Position numbers and translations under genes: made by a program. This document shows positions 45,239-54,538 of a DNA stretch of 64,000 bases, one piece after another. The number at the start of each line of letters is the position of its first letter. Positions within the stretch are counted from its first letter, which is position 1. The stretch is taken from the NCBI RefSeq assembly GCF_018308945.1, contig NZ_CP070501.1, forward strand, positions 1,488,001 to 1,552,000. The letters are read 5' to 3'. The DNA is from Agrococcus sp. Marseille-Q4369 (GTDB taxonomy: Bacteria > Actinomycetota > Actinomycetes > Actinomycetales > Microbacteriaceae). The notes below the pieces were generated by a model. The model had not been told where the DNA came from. It did not search any database and saw nothing but the letters and a program-made list of their open reading frames with translations.

Positions 45239-46248
45239 CGGCGGCCTCCCGCGAGTCCGAGGTAGGTGCGCTCGATGTCGCCGACGGCGGGCGCGAAGTG
45301 GACGATCGGCACGCCGGCGGCGACGAGGCGCTGCAGCAGGTCGGCGGCGTGCTCCTCCCGGTCGAGCGCGATGAGGGCGACGTCGCCCTCGAGCCGCACG
45401 CGGTCGAAGGCGACGCCGATGCTCGCGAGCTGATAGCTGAGCGCGCGCGGGTCGAGCGCGCGCACGCGCCACTCGCGCGCCGCTTGCCGGGCGAGCACGA
45501 GCCGCTCGCCGCCGACGACCTCGCCGCGGTCGACGAAGACGGCGTCCTGCGCGATCTCGTCGAGCTCGGAGAGGTCGTGGCTCGAGATGAGCACGGTGCC
45601 GCCCGCGGCCGCGAAGCCGCGCAGCAGCTCGCGCAGCTCGAGCCGCGACGTCGGGTCGAGCCCGGCCGCCGGCTCGTCGAGGAGCAGCACGCGCGGATCG
45701 TGCACGAGCGCGCGGGCGAGGCCGAGCCGCTGCTGCTGGCCGCGCGAGAGCACGCGGCTCGGCCGGTTCGCGAGCTCCTCGAGCCGCGCTTGCACGATGA
45801 GCTCGTCGGCGCGATCCCGCGCGGCGCCCTCCGGCAGCCCGTGCAGGCGCCCGACGGTGACGAGGATCTGCCGCGGCGAGAGCGTGCGCCAGGTGCCGAG
45901 CACGTCGGGCATCCATCCCATCACGCGCCGCACGGCGCGCGGGTCGCGCACCGGGTCGGCACCGGCGACGCGGATCGCGCCCGCGTCGGGGGCGAGCAGC
46001 GACGCGAGCATGAGCATGAGCGTCGTCTTGCCGGCGCCGTTCGGACCGATGAGCCCCGTGACGCGCCCCGGCTTCGCGTGGAAGGTCATCTCGCGCACCG
46101 CGTGCACGCCGCCGAAGCTGCGGCGCAGCCCGTCGACGACGATGCCGTCGGCGGCGAGGTCGACGCCGTCGTCCGGGCGGACCGGGTCGACGAAGACGGG
46201 GGTTGCGGGCAGCGGCTCGGGCGCGCCGGGGCTCGCGGGCGCGCTCAA
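45235..46248 (-). CDS. ABC exporter ATP-binding protein
   Basis: 337 residues. Walker A GLIGPNGAGKTTLML, signature LSRGQQQRLGLARAL, Walker B RVLLLDEPAAGLDP and switch His in LISSHDLSEL, as in the NatA/CcmA-like group that serves ABC-2 permeases. A C-terminal accessory domain of about 100 residues follows. The start is uncertain: TTG at 46248 gives MSAPASPGAPEPL, a plausible tail, while an in-frame ATG at 46335 would add 29 residues of poor quality. Couples to the permease by ATGA. Confidence 0.85.
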   Translation of the reverse strand: MSAPASPGAPEPLPATPVFVDPVRPDDGVDLAADGIVVDGLRRSFGGVHAVREMTFHAKPGRVTGLIGPNGAGKTTLMLMLASLLAPDAGAIRVAGADPVRDPRAVRRVMGWMPDVLGTWRTLSPRQILVTVGRLHGLPEGAARDRADELIVQARLEELANRPSRVLSRGQQQRLGLARALVHDPRVLLLDEPAAGLDPTSRLELRELLRGFAAAGGTVLISSHDLSELDEIAQDAVFVDRGEVVGGERLVLARQAAREWRVRALDPRALSYQLASIGVAFDRVRLEGDVALIALDREEHAADLLQRLVAAGVPIVHFAPAVGDIERTYLGLAGGRR

Positions 46249-46382
46249 GACAGCCGCCGGCGGCAGGAGGGACGATCCATAGCCACATCCTGGGGCTCGC
46301 GCCCGAGCAGCGGAACAGGCTCGCCCGAAGATCATCCTCTGGCGTGACCCGTGCGCGGCCGCTCGGGGCCGCCGCGCCGTCC

Positions 46383-46388
46383 TACGCT
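46383..46388 (+). promoter_or_regulatory. -10 hexamer TACGCT of EamA gene
   Basis: TACGCT, spacer GGAGGG, GTG at 46395. The spacer looks like an SD but is too close to act as one. Confidence 0.55.
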
Positions 46389-46394
46389 GGAGGG

Positions 46395-47336
46395 GTGCCT
46401 GCCTCCGCCCGCTCCTTCCTGCGCGGCATCCCGACCGGCGGGCTGCTCGTGGGCGTGCTGCTCGTGCTCGGCTCGATCGCGTCGGTGCAGCTCGGCGCGT
46501 CGATCGCGAAGACGGTCTTCGACCGCATCGACCCCGCCGCGCTCACGCTGCTGCGGCTCGTCTTCGCGGCGCTCGTCGTCCTCGCCATCGCGCGCCCGCG
46601 CATCCGCTCGTGGAACGCCGCGGCGTGGCGATCGATCGTCTTCCTCGGCCTGACGCTCGCGGGCATGAACCTGCTGTTCTACCTCGCGCTGCCGCGCATC
46701 CCGATCGCGGTCGCGGTCACGGTCGAGCTGCTCGGCCCGCTCGTGCTCGCGCTCGTGCAGTCGCGGCGAGCGGTCGACTTCGCGTGGGTCGGCGTCGCGG
46801 CGCTCGGCGTCGGCGTCATCGGCGTGCAGTCGCTCGGCGGCGACCTCGACCCGGTCGGCGTGCTGCTCGCGCTCGCGGCCGGCGGCTGCTGGGCCGCCTA
46901 CATCCTCGCCTCGGCGCAGGTCGGGCAGCGCGTGCCGGGCGTCGGCGGGCTCGCGGGCGCGCTCGTCATCGCGGCGGTCGCGGTGCTGCCGTTCGGCCTC
47001 CTCGGCGCGATCGACGCGGTCGCCGCCGACCCGAGCGTGCTGATCCCGGCGTTCGGGATCGCGATGCTCTCGAGCGCGATCGCCTACGGGCTCGAGCTGC
47101 TCGCGCTGCGCCGCGTGCCGACGCGCGTGTTCGGCATCCTCATGGCGCTCGAGCCCGCGTCGGCCGCGCTGTTCGGCTTCCTCGTCATCGGCGAGCTGCT
47201 GACGGGCTGGGACCTGCTCGCGATCGCGCTCGTCATCGTCGCCTCGGCGGGCGTCGCGCTCACCGCCGCGCGCGCGAGGCGCGAGCCGCCGCCGCTCACC
47301 GGCCCGAGCGGGATGCAGCTGCCGCCGCTCCCCTGA
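46395..47336 (+). CDS. EamA/RhtA-type transporter
   Basis: 313 residues with ten helices in two EamA repeats (about 12-145 and 155-300). SIASVQLGASIAKTVFD, ALTLLRLVFAALVV, FYLALPRIPIAVAVTVELLGPL and ALEPASAALFGFLVIGELLTG are close to RhtA, the threonine/homoserine exporter of Enterobacteria. Amino-acid or metabolite export is likely, substrate not fixed. The GTG start is set by the TACGCT hexamer; no upstream ATG exists in frame near it. Confidence 0.85.
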   Translation: MPASARSFLRGIPTGGLLVGVLLVLGSIASVQLGASIAKTVFDRIDPAALTLLRLVFAALVVLAIARPRIRSWNAAAWRSIVFLGLTLAGMNLLFYLALPRIPIAVAVTVELLGPLVLALVQSRRAVDFAWVGVAALGVGVIGVQSLGGDLDPVGVLLALAAGGCWAAYILASAQVGQRVPGVGGLAGALVIAAVAVLPFGLLGAIDAVAADPSVLIPAFGIAMLSSAIAYGLELLALRRVPTRVFGILMALEPASAALFGFLVIGELLTGWDLLAIALVIVASAGVALTAARARREPPPLTGPSGMQLPPLP

Positions 47337-47367
47337 CCCGGTCGGCGACGACGACGGCGCGGCCTGC

Positions 47368-47373
47368 CACGAT
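47368..47373 (+). promoter_or_regulatory. -10 hexamer CACGAT of 169-aa membrane protein
   Basis: CACGAT, spacer GGATGC, GTG at 47380. Confidence 0.45.
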
Positions 47374-47379
47374 GGATGC

Positions 47380-47889
47380 GTGGACGGGCACGACGACGAC
47401 GTGGCGCGCTGGGCGCCGCCCGAGCGCCGCGCCGCAGCGGGCGGCGGCCGCGACGGTCGCGCCGAGCCGGCCGCCCCGTCGGCGGCGGCGCCGTGGACGC
47501 GCGGAGCCCGCCAGCCTCGGGAGCGCGCCGACGCAACGGGCGCGCCGGGCACGGGACCTGTGCCGCTGCCGGAGCTGCCGTGGGAGCCGCCGCCTGAAGC
47601 CCGGCTGCCGCAAGCGCGTGAGCCGCGCATGTGGCCGATCGCGGTGGGCGTCGCGGCGCTCGCCGTGCTCGCGTGCATCCCCCACTGGGTCGCGCCGACG
47701 GTCGCCGTCATGGTGGCGCTCGTCGGCATCCCGATCGCGTGGGGCTTCCGCCGCATCTCGCACGGGCGGCGGCGCGTGCAGTACGTCGTGGTCGTGCTGA
47801 CGCTGCTGCTCACGGTCGCGCTCTCGGTCGTCGCGCCGCTCGCGTGGCTGCGGCTGGGCGTGCTGCAGCCGCTGCAGCTGCCGAGCTGA
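47380..47889 (+). CDS. Membrane protein, 169 aa
   Basis: Unknown function. The first 85 residues are a Pro/Ala/Arg-rich, probably disordered cytoplasmic tail; three helices follow (about 86-102, 104-122 and 135-160). No family was recognised. The GTG is six bases after CACGAT. A terminator hairpin follows 21 bases after its stop, and tRNA-Gly is convergent beyond that. Confidence 0.68.
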   Translation: MDGHDDDVARWAPPERRAAAGGGRDGRAEPAAPSAAAPWTRGARQPRERADATGAPGTGPVPLPELPWEPPPEARLPQAREPRMWPIAVGVAALAVLACIPHWVAPTVAVMVALVGIPIAWGFRRISHGRRRVQYVVVVLTLLLTVALSVVAPLAWLRLGVLQPLQLPS

Positions 47890-47910
47890 CGCGAGCCCCG
47901 ACACGACGAA

Positions 47911-47931
47911 GGCCCGGTCATCGACCGGGCC
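47911..47931. terminator. Hairpin between membrane gene and tRNA-Gly
   Basis: GGCCCGGTC and GACCGGGCC form a perfect 9-bp stem with loop ATC. It can end both the plus-strand gene and the minus-strand tRNA transcript. Confidence 0.7.
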
Positions 47932-47934
47932 TCG

Positions 47935-48008
47935 TGGAGCGGATGACGGGAATCGAACCCGCGCTATCAGCTTGGGAAGCTGAAGTTCTGCCATTGAACT
48001 ACATCCGC
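47935..48008 (-). tRNA. tRNA-Gly (CCC), CCA encoded
   Basis: Minus strand: acceptor GCGGATG/CATCCGC, D arm GTTC/GAAC, anticodon stem TCAGC/GCTGA with loop TTCCCAA (anticodon CCC), T arm CGGG-TTCGATT-CCCG, discriminator T as in bacterial tRNA-Gly, encoded CCA. TACGAT at 48033-48038 is a plausible -10 box about 25 bases upstream, preceded by no clear -35. Confidence 0.95.
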
Positions 48009-48174
48009 AGCGCCGCTCTCGCGGCGTCTCCCATCGTACGGCACCTCGACCGGTCGCGCATCGGTGGCCGCTCGCATCCCCGACCGGGTGGGTGGTCGAG
48101 CGAGGGCGGCAGGGGCTCCCGGCAGCGCCGAACCGGTCGGGCGGGCCTCAGGTCGGCGCGACGGCGCGCACCGG

Positions 48175-49659
48175 TCAGTCGCAGTGCTCGAGCGTGGCGA
48201 CTCGCGCGCCGAGCGTCCCCTCGGTGCCGAGCAGCAACACCTCGCTCGGCCGGTAGGTGCTCTCGAGCATCGCGAGCGTGCCGGCCGGCACGCACGTGGG
48301 GGTCGAGAGCAGCAGCGGTCCCACCCGGTTCGCGACCGCGACGGCCGCGAGCGCGTCGGCGAAGTCGTAGCCCGAGGCGAGCAGCACCGTCTCCTGCTCG
48401 GCGACCGAGCCGCGCCGCGCCGCGAGCGCATTGGTCGCGAAGCGGTCGATGCCCGAGAGCCGCGAGGCTCGGACGCCGGTGACGTCGGCGATCGAGCGCT
48501 CGGCGGCGACCGACACCGACGGCGTGCCGCCAACGACGGTGACCGAGACGAGGCTGCGCTCGTCGAGGTAGTCGTGCAGCGCCGGCGCGAGCTCGCCGGG
48601 CGGCGTGAGCAGCACCGGCGCGCCGCGCAGGGCAGCGATCGGCGCGGCGCTCAGCGCATCGGCGAAGCGGAGCCCCGAGGCGATGAATGCCTCGGCCGAG
48701 CCGGGGAACGCGTCGCGGGCGATCGCCGCGCTCGTCGCGTACCGGTCGGCGCCCGCGACGCGATCGACCTGCGCGAGCGGCATCAGCTCGCGGACGGCTG
48801 CCTCGACGCCCGCGGAGATCGCCCCGTAGCCGCCGACGACGACGACCCTCGCGGGAGCGAGCCGGGCGAGCTCCTCGCCGACCGACGGCGGCAGCTGCTC
48901 GCGTCGGGTCAGCAGCAGGGCACCACCGGGCTGAGCCGCGGCCGGGGCCGCGCTCAGCGCGTCGGCGAATGCCTCGCCCGAGACGAGGTAGGCGGTCTGC
49001 GTGACCGCTGGGTCGTTGCAGCGGCGCGAGAGCAGCACCGCAGACTCGAAGCGGTCGGCGCCCGCGACCCGCGACACCGTCGGTCCGGTCGGGGCGGGCG
49101 GCGCGGCCGGCTCGAGGCTCGCCGCACCCTCGGCGCCGATCGCGTCGAGCCACGAGCGCACGTCGACGAACGCGTCGATCGCATCCGCATCCCGGTAGCG
49201 CCCGAAGTGCACGGTGCCGTACATCTTCCCGTCGTCGCCGATCGCGATGCCGACGCCCATGACGGTGAAGTCGCGCGTCAGCGCGGCCTCGTGCGGCGGC
49301 GACGCGATCCACTGGTCGACGAGGCCGAGGGCGTCGCGATCCCAGCGCGGCGCGATGATCTCGCCCTCGCGAGACGAGCCGCGAGGGAGGTGCGACCCCG
49401 GGTCGGGACTGTGGGCGAAGACGCCCGTCTCGGCCATCTCGAGGCTCCACTCGAGCGACCCGTCCGAGATCTCGGGCGAGAACAGCAGCGGCTCGAGGTC
49501 CTTCGCCGCGCGGCAGGCGTTGATGCCGTCGAAGACGGCGGCGACGCGCTCGACCTGCGCGGGCACCTCGGGCGGCACGGGCGCCGGCGTCGGGGCGGCG
49601 GCGATGACGCCGATGCCTACCATCGCGGCGGTCACGACCGCCAGCAGCTGCTGCTTCAT
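48175..49659 (-). CDS. Secreted CAP-domain protein with cell-wall-binding repeats
   Basis: 494 residues. Signal peptide about 1-22 (MKQQLLAVVTAAMVGIGVIA), a CAP/SCP-like domain (about 40-160) with FDGINACRAAKDLEPL, FAHSPDPGSHL and MGVGIAIGDDG, then three CWBR2 wall-binding repeats beginning VSRVAGADRFESAVLL, VDRVAGADRYATSAAIA and ASRLSGIDRFATNALAA (about 200, 300 and 395). The CWBR2 repeats are those of clostridial Cwp and actinobacterial wall-anchored proteins. Likely non-covalently attached to wall polymers; the CAP activity is unknown. ATG at 49659; no SD or hexamer stands out. Confidence 0.87.
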   Translation of the reverse strand: MKQQLLAVVTAAMVGIGVIAAAPTPAPVPPEVPAQVERVAAVFDGINACRAAKDLEPLLFSPEISDGSLEWSLEMAETGVFAHSPDPGSHLPRGSSREGEIIAPRWDRDALGLVDQWIASPPHEAALTRDFTVMGVGIAIGDDGKMYGTVHFGRYRDADAIDAFVDVRSWLDAIGAEGAASLEPAAPPAPTGPTVSRVAGADRFESAVLLSRRCNDPAVTQTAYLVSGEAFADALSAAPAAAQPGGALLLTRREQLPPSVGEELARLAPARVVVVGGYGAISAGVEAAVRELMPLAQVDRVAGADRYATSAAIARDAFPGSAEAFIASGLRFADALSAAPIAALRGAPVLLTPPGELAPALHDYLDERSLVSVTVVGGTPSVSVAAERSIADVTGVRASRLSGIDRFATNALAARRGSVAEQETVLLASGYDFADALAAVAVANRVGPLLLSTPTCVPAGTLAMLESTYRPSEVLLLGTEGTLGARVATLEHCD

Positions 49660-49837
49660 TGGGAGCCCGCGGCCCGTTCGGCCGTCCCCGTCGACGGCGC
49701 GCAGGGGCAACGTAACACCGTCCGCACTGTCCCCCAGCGCTCTCGGCGACTCTTGAGCCAAGCCTGCACGAAGACGGCGACGCCCCGCATCGGCTCATCG
49801 CGCGATCAATCGCCCGCGCCTCCCGCGCGGCACGCGA

Positions 49838-50170
49838 CTACGGCGCGGAGGGCTTGGAGCGGTGCGCGATCACGTCGGCCTGATCGGGGTGCTTCTCGAG
49901 CCAGCGCTGCACGAACGTGCACTGCGGCACGATCCGTCGACCTGCCTCCCGCGCCTCCCCGATCGCGAACGCGGCGAGCGCGCTGCCGACGCCGTGGCCG
50001 CCGAACGCCTCCCCGACGACGGTGTGCTGGAGCGTGCGCTCCCCCGTCTCCTCGTCATCGGCGTACGAGAGCACCCCGGCGAGCTGGCTGCCGATGTGCG
50101 CCTCGAAGCGCGAGCGGTCGGAGTCGTCGCCGACGACCACGTGGGTGCCTGACGCTGCGGGATCGGTCAT
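49838..50170 (-). CDS. Small GNAT acetyltransferase (YjdJ type)
   Basis: 110 residues. Compact GNAT fold with LAGVLSYADDEETGERTLQHTVV, acetyl-CoA loop GEAFGGHGVGSALAAFAI (about 56-73) and the family-typical end IVPQCTFVQRWLEKHPDQADVI. Members of this small group (YidJ/YjdJ) have unknown acceptors. ATG at 50170 matches homologues; two upstream in-frame ATGs (50206, 50179) are possible but add non-conserved residues. Confidence 0.8.
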   Translation of the reverse strand: MTDPAASGTHVVVGDDSDRSRFEAHIGSQLAGVLSYADDEETGERTLQHTVVGEAFGGHGVGSALAAFAIGEAREAGRRIVPQCTFVQRWLEKHPDQADVIAHRSKPSAP

Positions 50171-50209
50171 GCCGCCCATCCAACCCCGAAGGCGGATGGG
50201 CGGCAAGGC

Positions 50210-51052
<843 letters not shown>

Positions 51053-51107
51053 GTCGAGTGGATCGTAGGGCGCGGATCCTGCGAATCCCTCCTCGGGCCC
51101 GCCCCGC

Positions 51108-52157
51108 TCACGGCACCCGGTGGAGCCACTCCTCGGTCGCGAACTTCGAGCGGATGCGCTCCTCGGCCTCGGCGAGCTCGGCCCCGGTGAGCGAGCCCTC
51201 GGTGCCGCCGTGGAGCCTCCGGAACGTGCCCTTGAGCGCCTCCTGCACCTCGGCCTTCGCCATGCCGGTCTGCGACTTGAGCGGGTCGACGCGCTTCTTC
51301 GCGCTCGTGGTGCCCTTGTCGCTCAGCTTCTCGCGGCCGATGCGCAGCACCTGCGTCATCTTGTCGGCGTCGATGTCGTAGGACATCGTCGCGTGGTGCA
51401 GCACCGCGCCGGAGGCGAGCCGCTTCTGGGCTGCGCCGCCGATCTTGCCCTGCGACGAGGTGATGTCGTTGAGCGGCGCGTAGAACGCGTCGATGCCGAG
51501 CCCCTTGAGCGCCCCGATGACCCACGCATCCAGGAACGCGTACGAGTCCTGGAAGCTCATGCCCTGCACGAGGTCGCCCGGCACGTAGAGGGAGTAGGTG
51601 ATTGCGTTGTCGGGCTCGGAGAACATCGCGCCGCCGCCGGTGATGCGGCGGATGACGGGGATGCCGTAGCGCTGCGCGTTCTCGGGGTCGACCTCGTTGC
51701 GGTACGACTGGAACGAGCCGAGGTAGACGGCGGGCCCCGCGAGGTTCCAGAAGCGCAGGGTCGGTCCGCGCGAGCCGGCGCCGACGGCCTCGGTGAGCAC
51801 CTCGTCGAGCGCGACGTGCACGATCGGCAATCGCGGCTCGTCGTCGATGATCGTCCACTCGTAGTCGCTGAACGAGCTCGCGTGCTGCAGCGCGCGCCGG
51901 GTCGCGACGCCGACCGACTCGGGCGTGAAGCCGAGCAGCACCGCCTCCTGCGGCAGTGCGCGCTTGATCGCCTCTCCGATCTCGGCGGCGGTCGCGGTGA
52001 CGGGGAGGCCGTTGACGGCCGCGTCGATCGTGCCGAGCGCGTCGTCGGGCTCGAGGAAGAAGTCGCCCGCGAGGCGGAAGCCGGCGATGCGGCCGTCCTG
52101 CTCCTCGAGGTCGACCACCACGAGCTTGCCGCCGGGGACCTTGTACTCGCCGTGCAT
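51108..52157 (-). CDS. lplA: Lipoate-protein ligase A, accessory domain at N-terminus
   Basis: 349 residues. Attaches lipoate to E2 and H proteins via lipoyl-AMP. The catalytic domain occupies about 95-320: VIRRITGGGAMFSEPDNAITY matches the RRxxGGG loop, and SQGKIGGAAQKR holds the lipoyl-binding lysine. The segment 1-85 (EYKVPGGKLVVVDLEEQDG, FRLAGDFFLEP) resembles the accessory domain that is C-terminal in E. coli LplA, so domain order is swapped. TAGGCT lies six bases before the ATG. Both hydrolase genes upstream are on the same strand with ten-base gaps, but each has its own hexamer. Confidence 0.88.
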   Translation of the reverse strand: MHGEYKVPGGKLVVVDLEEQDGRIAGFRLAGDFFLEPDDALGTIDAAVNGLPVTATAAEIGEAIKRALPQEAVLLGFTPESVGVATRRALQHASSFSDYEWTIIDDEPRLPIVHVALDEVLTEAVGAGSRGPTLRFWNLAGPAVYLGSFQSYRNEVDPENAQRYGIPVIRRITGGGAMFSEPDNAITYSLYVPGDLVQGMSFQDSYAFLDAWVIGALKGLGIDAFYAPLNDITSSQGKIGGAAQKRLASGAVLHHATMSYDIDADKMTQVLRIGREKLSDKGTTSAKKRVDPLKSQTGMAKAEVQEALKGTFRRLHGGTEGSLTGAELAEAEERIRSKFATEEWLHRVP

Positions 52158-52163
52158 GGCCCC

Positions 52164-52169
52164 AGCCTA
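52164..52169 (-). promoter_or_regulatory. -10 hexamer TAGGCT of lplA
   Basis: TAGGCT, spacer GGGGCC, ATG at 52157; it overlaps the end of the upstream hydrolase gene. Confidence 0.6.
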
Positions 52170-53192
52170 AGAGGCGGTGGCAGCGACCGCGCGCGGGCGG
52201 GCGAGCCGCGGACCGCGCAGCGTCGCGGTCGACCACGCGCGCATGACGCGATGCGCGTCGGCCCGCGGCTGCGGCCACGAGAGGAAGACGTCGTGGATGG
52301 CGTCCTCGATCCGCGCGATCGTGACGAGCGATCCGATCCTCGTCGCCGCGCGGGCGATGTCGTCGACCGTGAGCACCGAGTCGGATCTCGTCAGCCCGTC
52401 GACCCACCGGAACGGCGGCATCGAGCGCGCCGAGAGCAGCACGAGCGCGGGACAGCCGACGTCGACGCCGGCCCCGATCTGCTGGTGACCGGCGAGGACG
52501 GCGTTGAGCCAGCCGGGGTGGATCGCGAACGCCTCGGAGGGACGCCAGCGCTCTCGCCCCTCGGCGGCGGGGAGCGAGCCGATCTCGCGCTGCGCCCGCG
52601 CGTAGGTGCTCAGCTCGATCGCGGGCGGAGCGCTGAGCGGCGCGACCCGCGCGTGGGCCCGCAGCAGCGGCGCGATCGCCTGCCGCGCGACCGCACCCGT
52701 CTGCAGCTCGAGCCACGGGCTGTTGAGGATGAGCGCAGCGGCGACGCCCGGGTGCCGCGCGGCCCAGAGCGTGAGCGTGAGGCCGCCGGTCGAGTGGCCG
52801 AGCAGCACGAGCCGCCGCGAGCGCTCCGCACCGGCATGGCCCATCGCCTCGAGGGCCGCGGCGATGTCGTCGTCGTAGGCGTCGAGCGAGTCGACGTAGC
52901 CGGGCGTCTGCCCGTCGCGCAGCGAGCGGCCGTACTTGCGCAGGTCGAGCGCGTAGAAGCGGGCGCCGAGATCGTTCCACGCCCGCGCGAGCCCTGCTTG
53001 GAAGAAGTAGTCCGACCAGCCGTGCACGTACAGGACATCGACGTCGGCGAGCGGCGCGAGCATCCGCTGCCCCAGGCTCGGCAGGCTGCGCACTAGCGTC
53101 GCGACGACCTCCCCCTCGGCGTCGTCGCCGAGCGGGAGCGTGCGCTGCTCGAACGGGGCGCCGAGCACGTCGGGGATCCACGGCTCGGCCAT
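52167..53192 (-). CDS. Alpha/beta hydrolase (serine aminopeptidase S33-like)
   Basis: 341 residues. Nucleophile elbow GHSTGG (about 140-145), strand VLYVHGWSDYFFQ, acid in VLLSARSMPPF region and a C-terminal catalytic His in AIHDVFLSW. Matches the Hydrolase_4 / lysophospholipase-like group; substrate unknown. Starts with ATG six bases after TAGGCT. Adjacent to a second hydrolase of the same superfamily nine bases upstream, which looks like an old duplication. Confidence 0.83.
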   Translation of the reverse strand: MAEPWIPDVLGAPFEQRTLPLGDDAEGEVVATLVRSLPSLGQRMLAPLADVDVLYVHGWSDYFFQAGLARAWNDLGARFYALDLRKYGRSLRDGQTPGYVDSLDAYDDDIAAALEAMGHAGAERSRRLVLLGHSTGGLTLTLWAARHPGVAAALILNSPWLELQTGAVARQAIAPLLRAHARVAPLSAPPAIELSTYARAQREIGSLPAAEGRERWRPSEAFAIHPGWLNAVLAGHQQIGAGVDVGCPALVLLSARSMPPFRWVDGLTRSDSVLTVDDIARAATRIGSLVTIARIEDAIHDVFLSWPQPRADAHRVMRAWSTATLRGPRLARPRAVAATAS

Positions 53193-53198
53193 CGAGCC

Positions 53199-53204
53199 AG
53201 CCTA
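53199..53204 (-). promoter_or_regulatory. -10 hexamer TAGGCT of S33-like hydrolase
   Basis: TAGGCT, spacer GGCTCG, ATG at 53192; identical hexamer to lplA, and overlaps the stop of the upstream hydrolase. Confidence 0.6.
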
Positions 53205-54089
53205 AGCGCCGGGCGTCTCGACCCGGGGCTCGAACAGGCGCTCGTCGAGCCACGCGGCCAGGTCGTCGAGCACCTTGGCGCGATTGATCTCGTTGAAGAT
53301 CTCGTGCCGCGCGCCGGGGTAGATCGTCAGCGTCACGTCGTCGAGGCCGCCGCGACGGCGGTAGGCCTCCGCGAGCCGTCGCAGCGACTTCGCGCCGCCG
53401 AGCGAGTCGTCGGAGCCGCCCGCGATGAGCAGCGGGATGGGCGGCTGGATGCGCTTCGGCACGCCGTACAGGCGACGCCCGTCGACGACGCCCAAGGATC
53501 GGCGCGCGTCGGCGGGGAAGGTGAGCGGGTCGTCGACGAACGCGGTGATGACGGCAGGATCTCGGGAGAGCCACTCGAAGCCGGTCGTGCCGAGGTGGGC
53601 GTGGCGCGCGTTGAGGTCGCCGGCATTCATCCAGCCCGGCACGCGATAGGCGGTACCGCTCAGGACCGCCGCATCGACGAGATCGCTGTGGCTGTTGAGC
53701 AGGATCTGGGTGGAGAGCGAGCCCCACGAGTGACCCAGGATCGCGATCGGGATCGCGGGGTGCTCTGCCCGCATCCGCTTGAGCGCGTTCACGAGGTCGC
53801 CCACGACGGCGCGCACGCCCCCGGGACCGACCCGGCCGAGCTTCGTGAGGTCGCCGCCATGCTGCTCGACGCCCGTCGCGCCGTGCCCGCGCTGGTCGAT
53901 CGCCCAGACGGCGTAGCCGGCCTGCACGAGGCGTTGTGCGACGTGCTCGTAGCGCAGCGCGTGCTCGCCGAGACCGTGCGCGATGAGCACCGCTCCCTTG
54001 GGCTTCCCCGGCTGCCACTTGTAGAGGTGGATCGTGACCCCCTGGAGGTCGACGAACGTCGACTCGTCGCGGAGGGCGGTGATCTGCAT
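53202..54089 (-). CDS. Monoacylglycerol-lipase-like alpha/beta hydrolase
   Basis: 295 residues. LIAHGLGEHALRYEHVAQRL (about 36-55), nucleophile in ILGHSWGSLSTQ (about 116-127), AGGSDDSLGG with the acid, and GARHEIFNEINR with the catalytic His are the monoglyceride lipase/lysophospholipase pattern. No signal peptide, so intracellular. TAGACT lies seven bases before the ATG. The 450 bp upstream hold no intact gene. Confidence 0.88.
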   Translation of the reverse strand: MQITALRDESTFVDLQGVTIHLYKWQPGKPKGAVLIAHGLGEHALRYEHVAQRLVQAGYAVWAIDQRGHGATGVEQHGGDLTKLGRVGPGGVRAVVGDLVNALKRMRAEHPAIPIAILGHSWGSLSTQILLNSHSDLVDAAVLSGTAYRVPGWMNAGDLNARHAHLGTTGFEWLSRDPAVITAFVDDPLTFPADARRSLGVVDGRRLYGVPKRIQPPIPLLIAGGSDDSLGGAKSLRRLAEAYRRRGGLDDVTLTIYPGARHEIFNEINRAKVLDDLAAWLDERLFEPRVETPGA

Positions 54090-54096
54090 GTCGCGG

Positions 54097-54102
54097 AGTC
54101 TA
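54097..54102 (-). promoter_or_regulatory. -10 hexamer TAGACT of lipase-like gene
   Basis: TAGACT, seven bases, ATG at 54089. Overlaps the stop of the TetR-like remnant. Confidence 0.5.
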
Positions 54103-54420
54103 CGTCGACTGCTCGGGAGCCGCCGTCAGCGCGGCCGGGTGAGTGTCGGGAGCCGCGAGCGCGCCGCGCACGACGGCCTCGAGCAGCGGCCGCGGGTCGC
54201 GCTCGTCGTGATGTGCGATGCGGTGCAGGACGATGCCCTCGCTCGCGGAGCGCAGGCGCTCGTCGCGAGACGCTTCGAGGAAGAGCGCGAGCCGCGCTGC
54301 GGGCCGGGAAGCAGCGCTCGTCTTGGCACGGAGCGAAGATGCGGCGATCTTTCGCGCGTTGCGCCCGATCGCGTCGGCCACCGCGGCGCATAGCCTCGGG
54401 AGCGGTTCGGCACCTTCGAT
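54100..54420 (-). pseudogene. Possible 5'-truncated TetR-like remnant
   Basis: The 54090-54538 gap holds no intact gene. On the minus strand one frame ends at 54100 and carries LALFLEASRDERLRSASEGI, which resembles the ligand-domain helix of TetR regulators (FLEASRDPRLR), followed by HHDERDPRPLLEAVVRGAL. No helix-turn-helix and no plausible start are found upstream; codon bias weakens beyond about 54420. If right, it is what remains of a local repressor of the lipase-like gene. Extent approximate. Confidence 0.35.
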
Positions 54421-54538
54421 CCCTCGGCCACGCTCGCCACCCGCGAGCAGCACGGCCCCGTGAGCGCCCGCTCGGCGACCCGTCCGACGCGATGGCGACG
54501 CATCCCTCGCACCACTCCTGCCGAAACTTGGAGCACTC

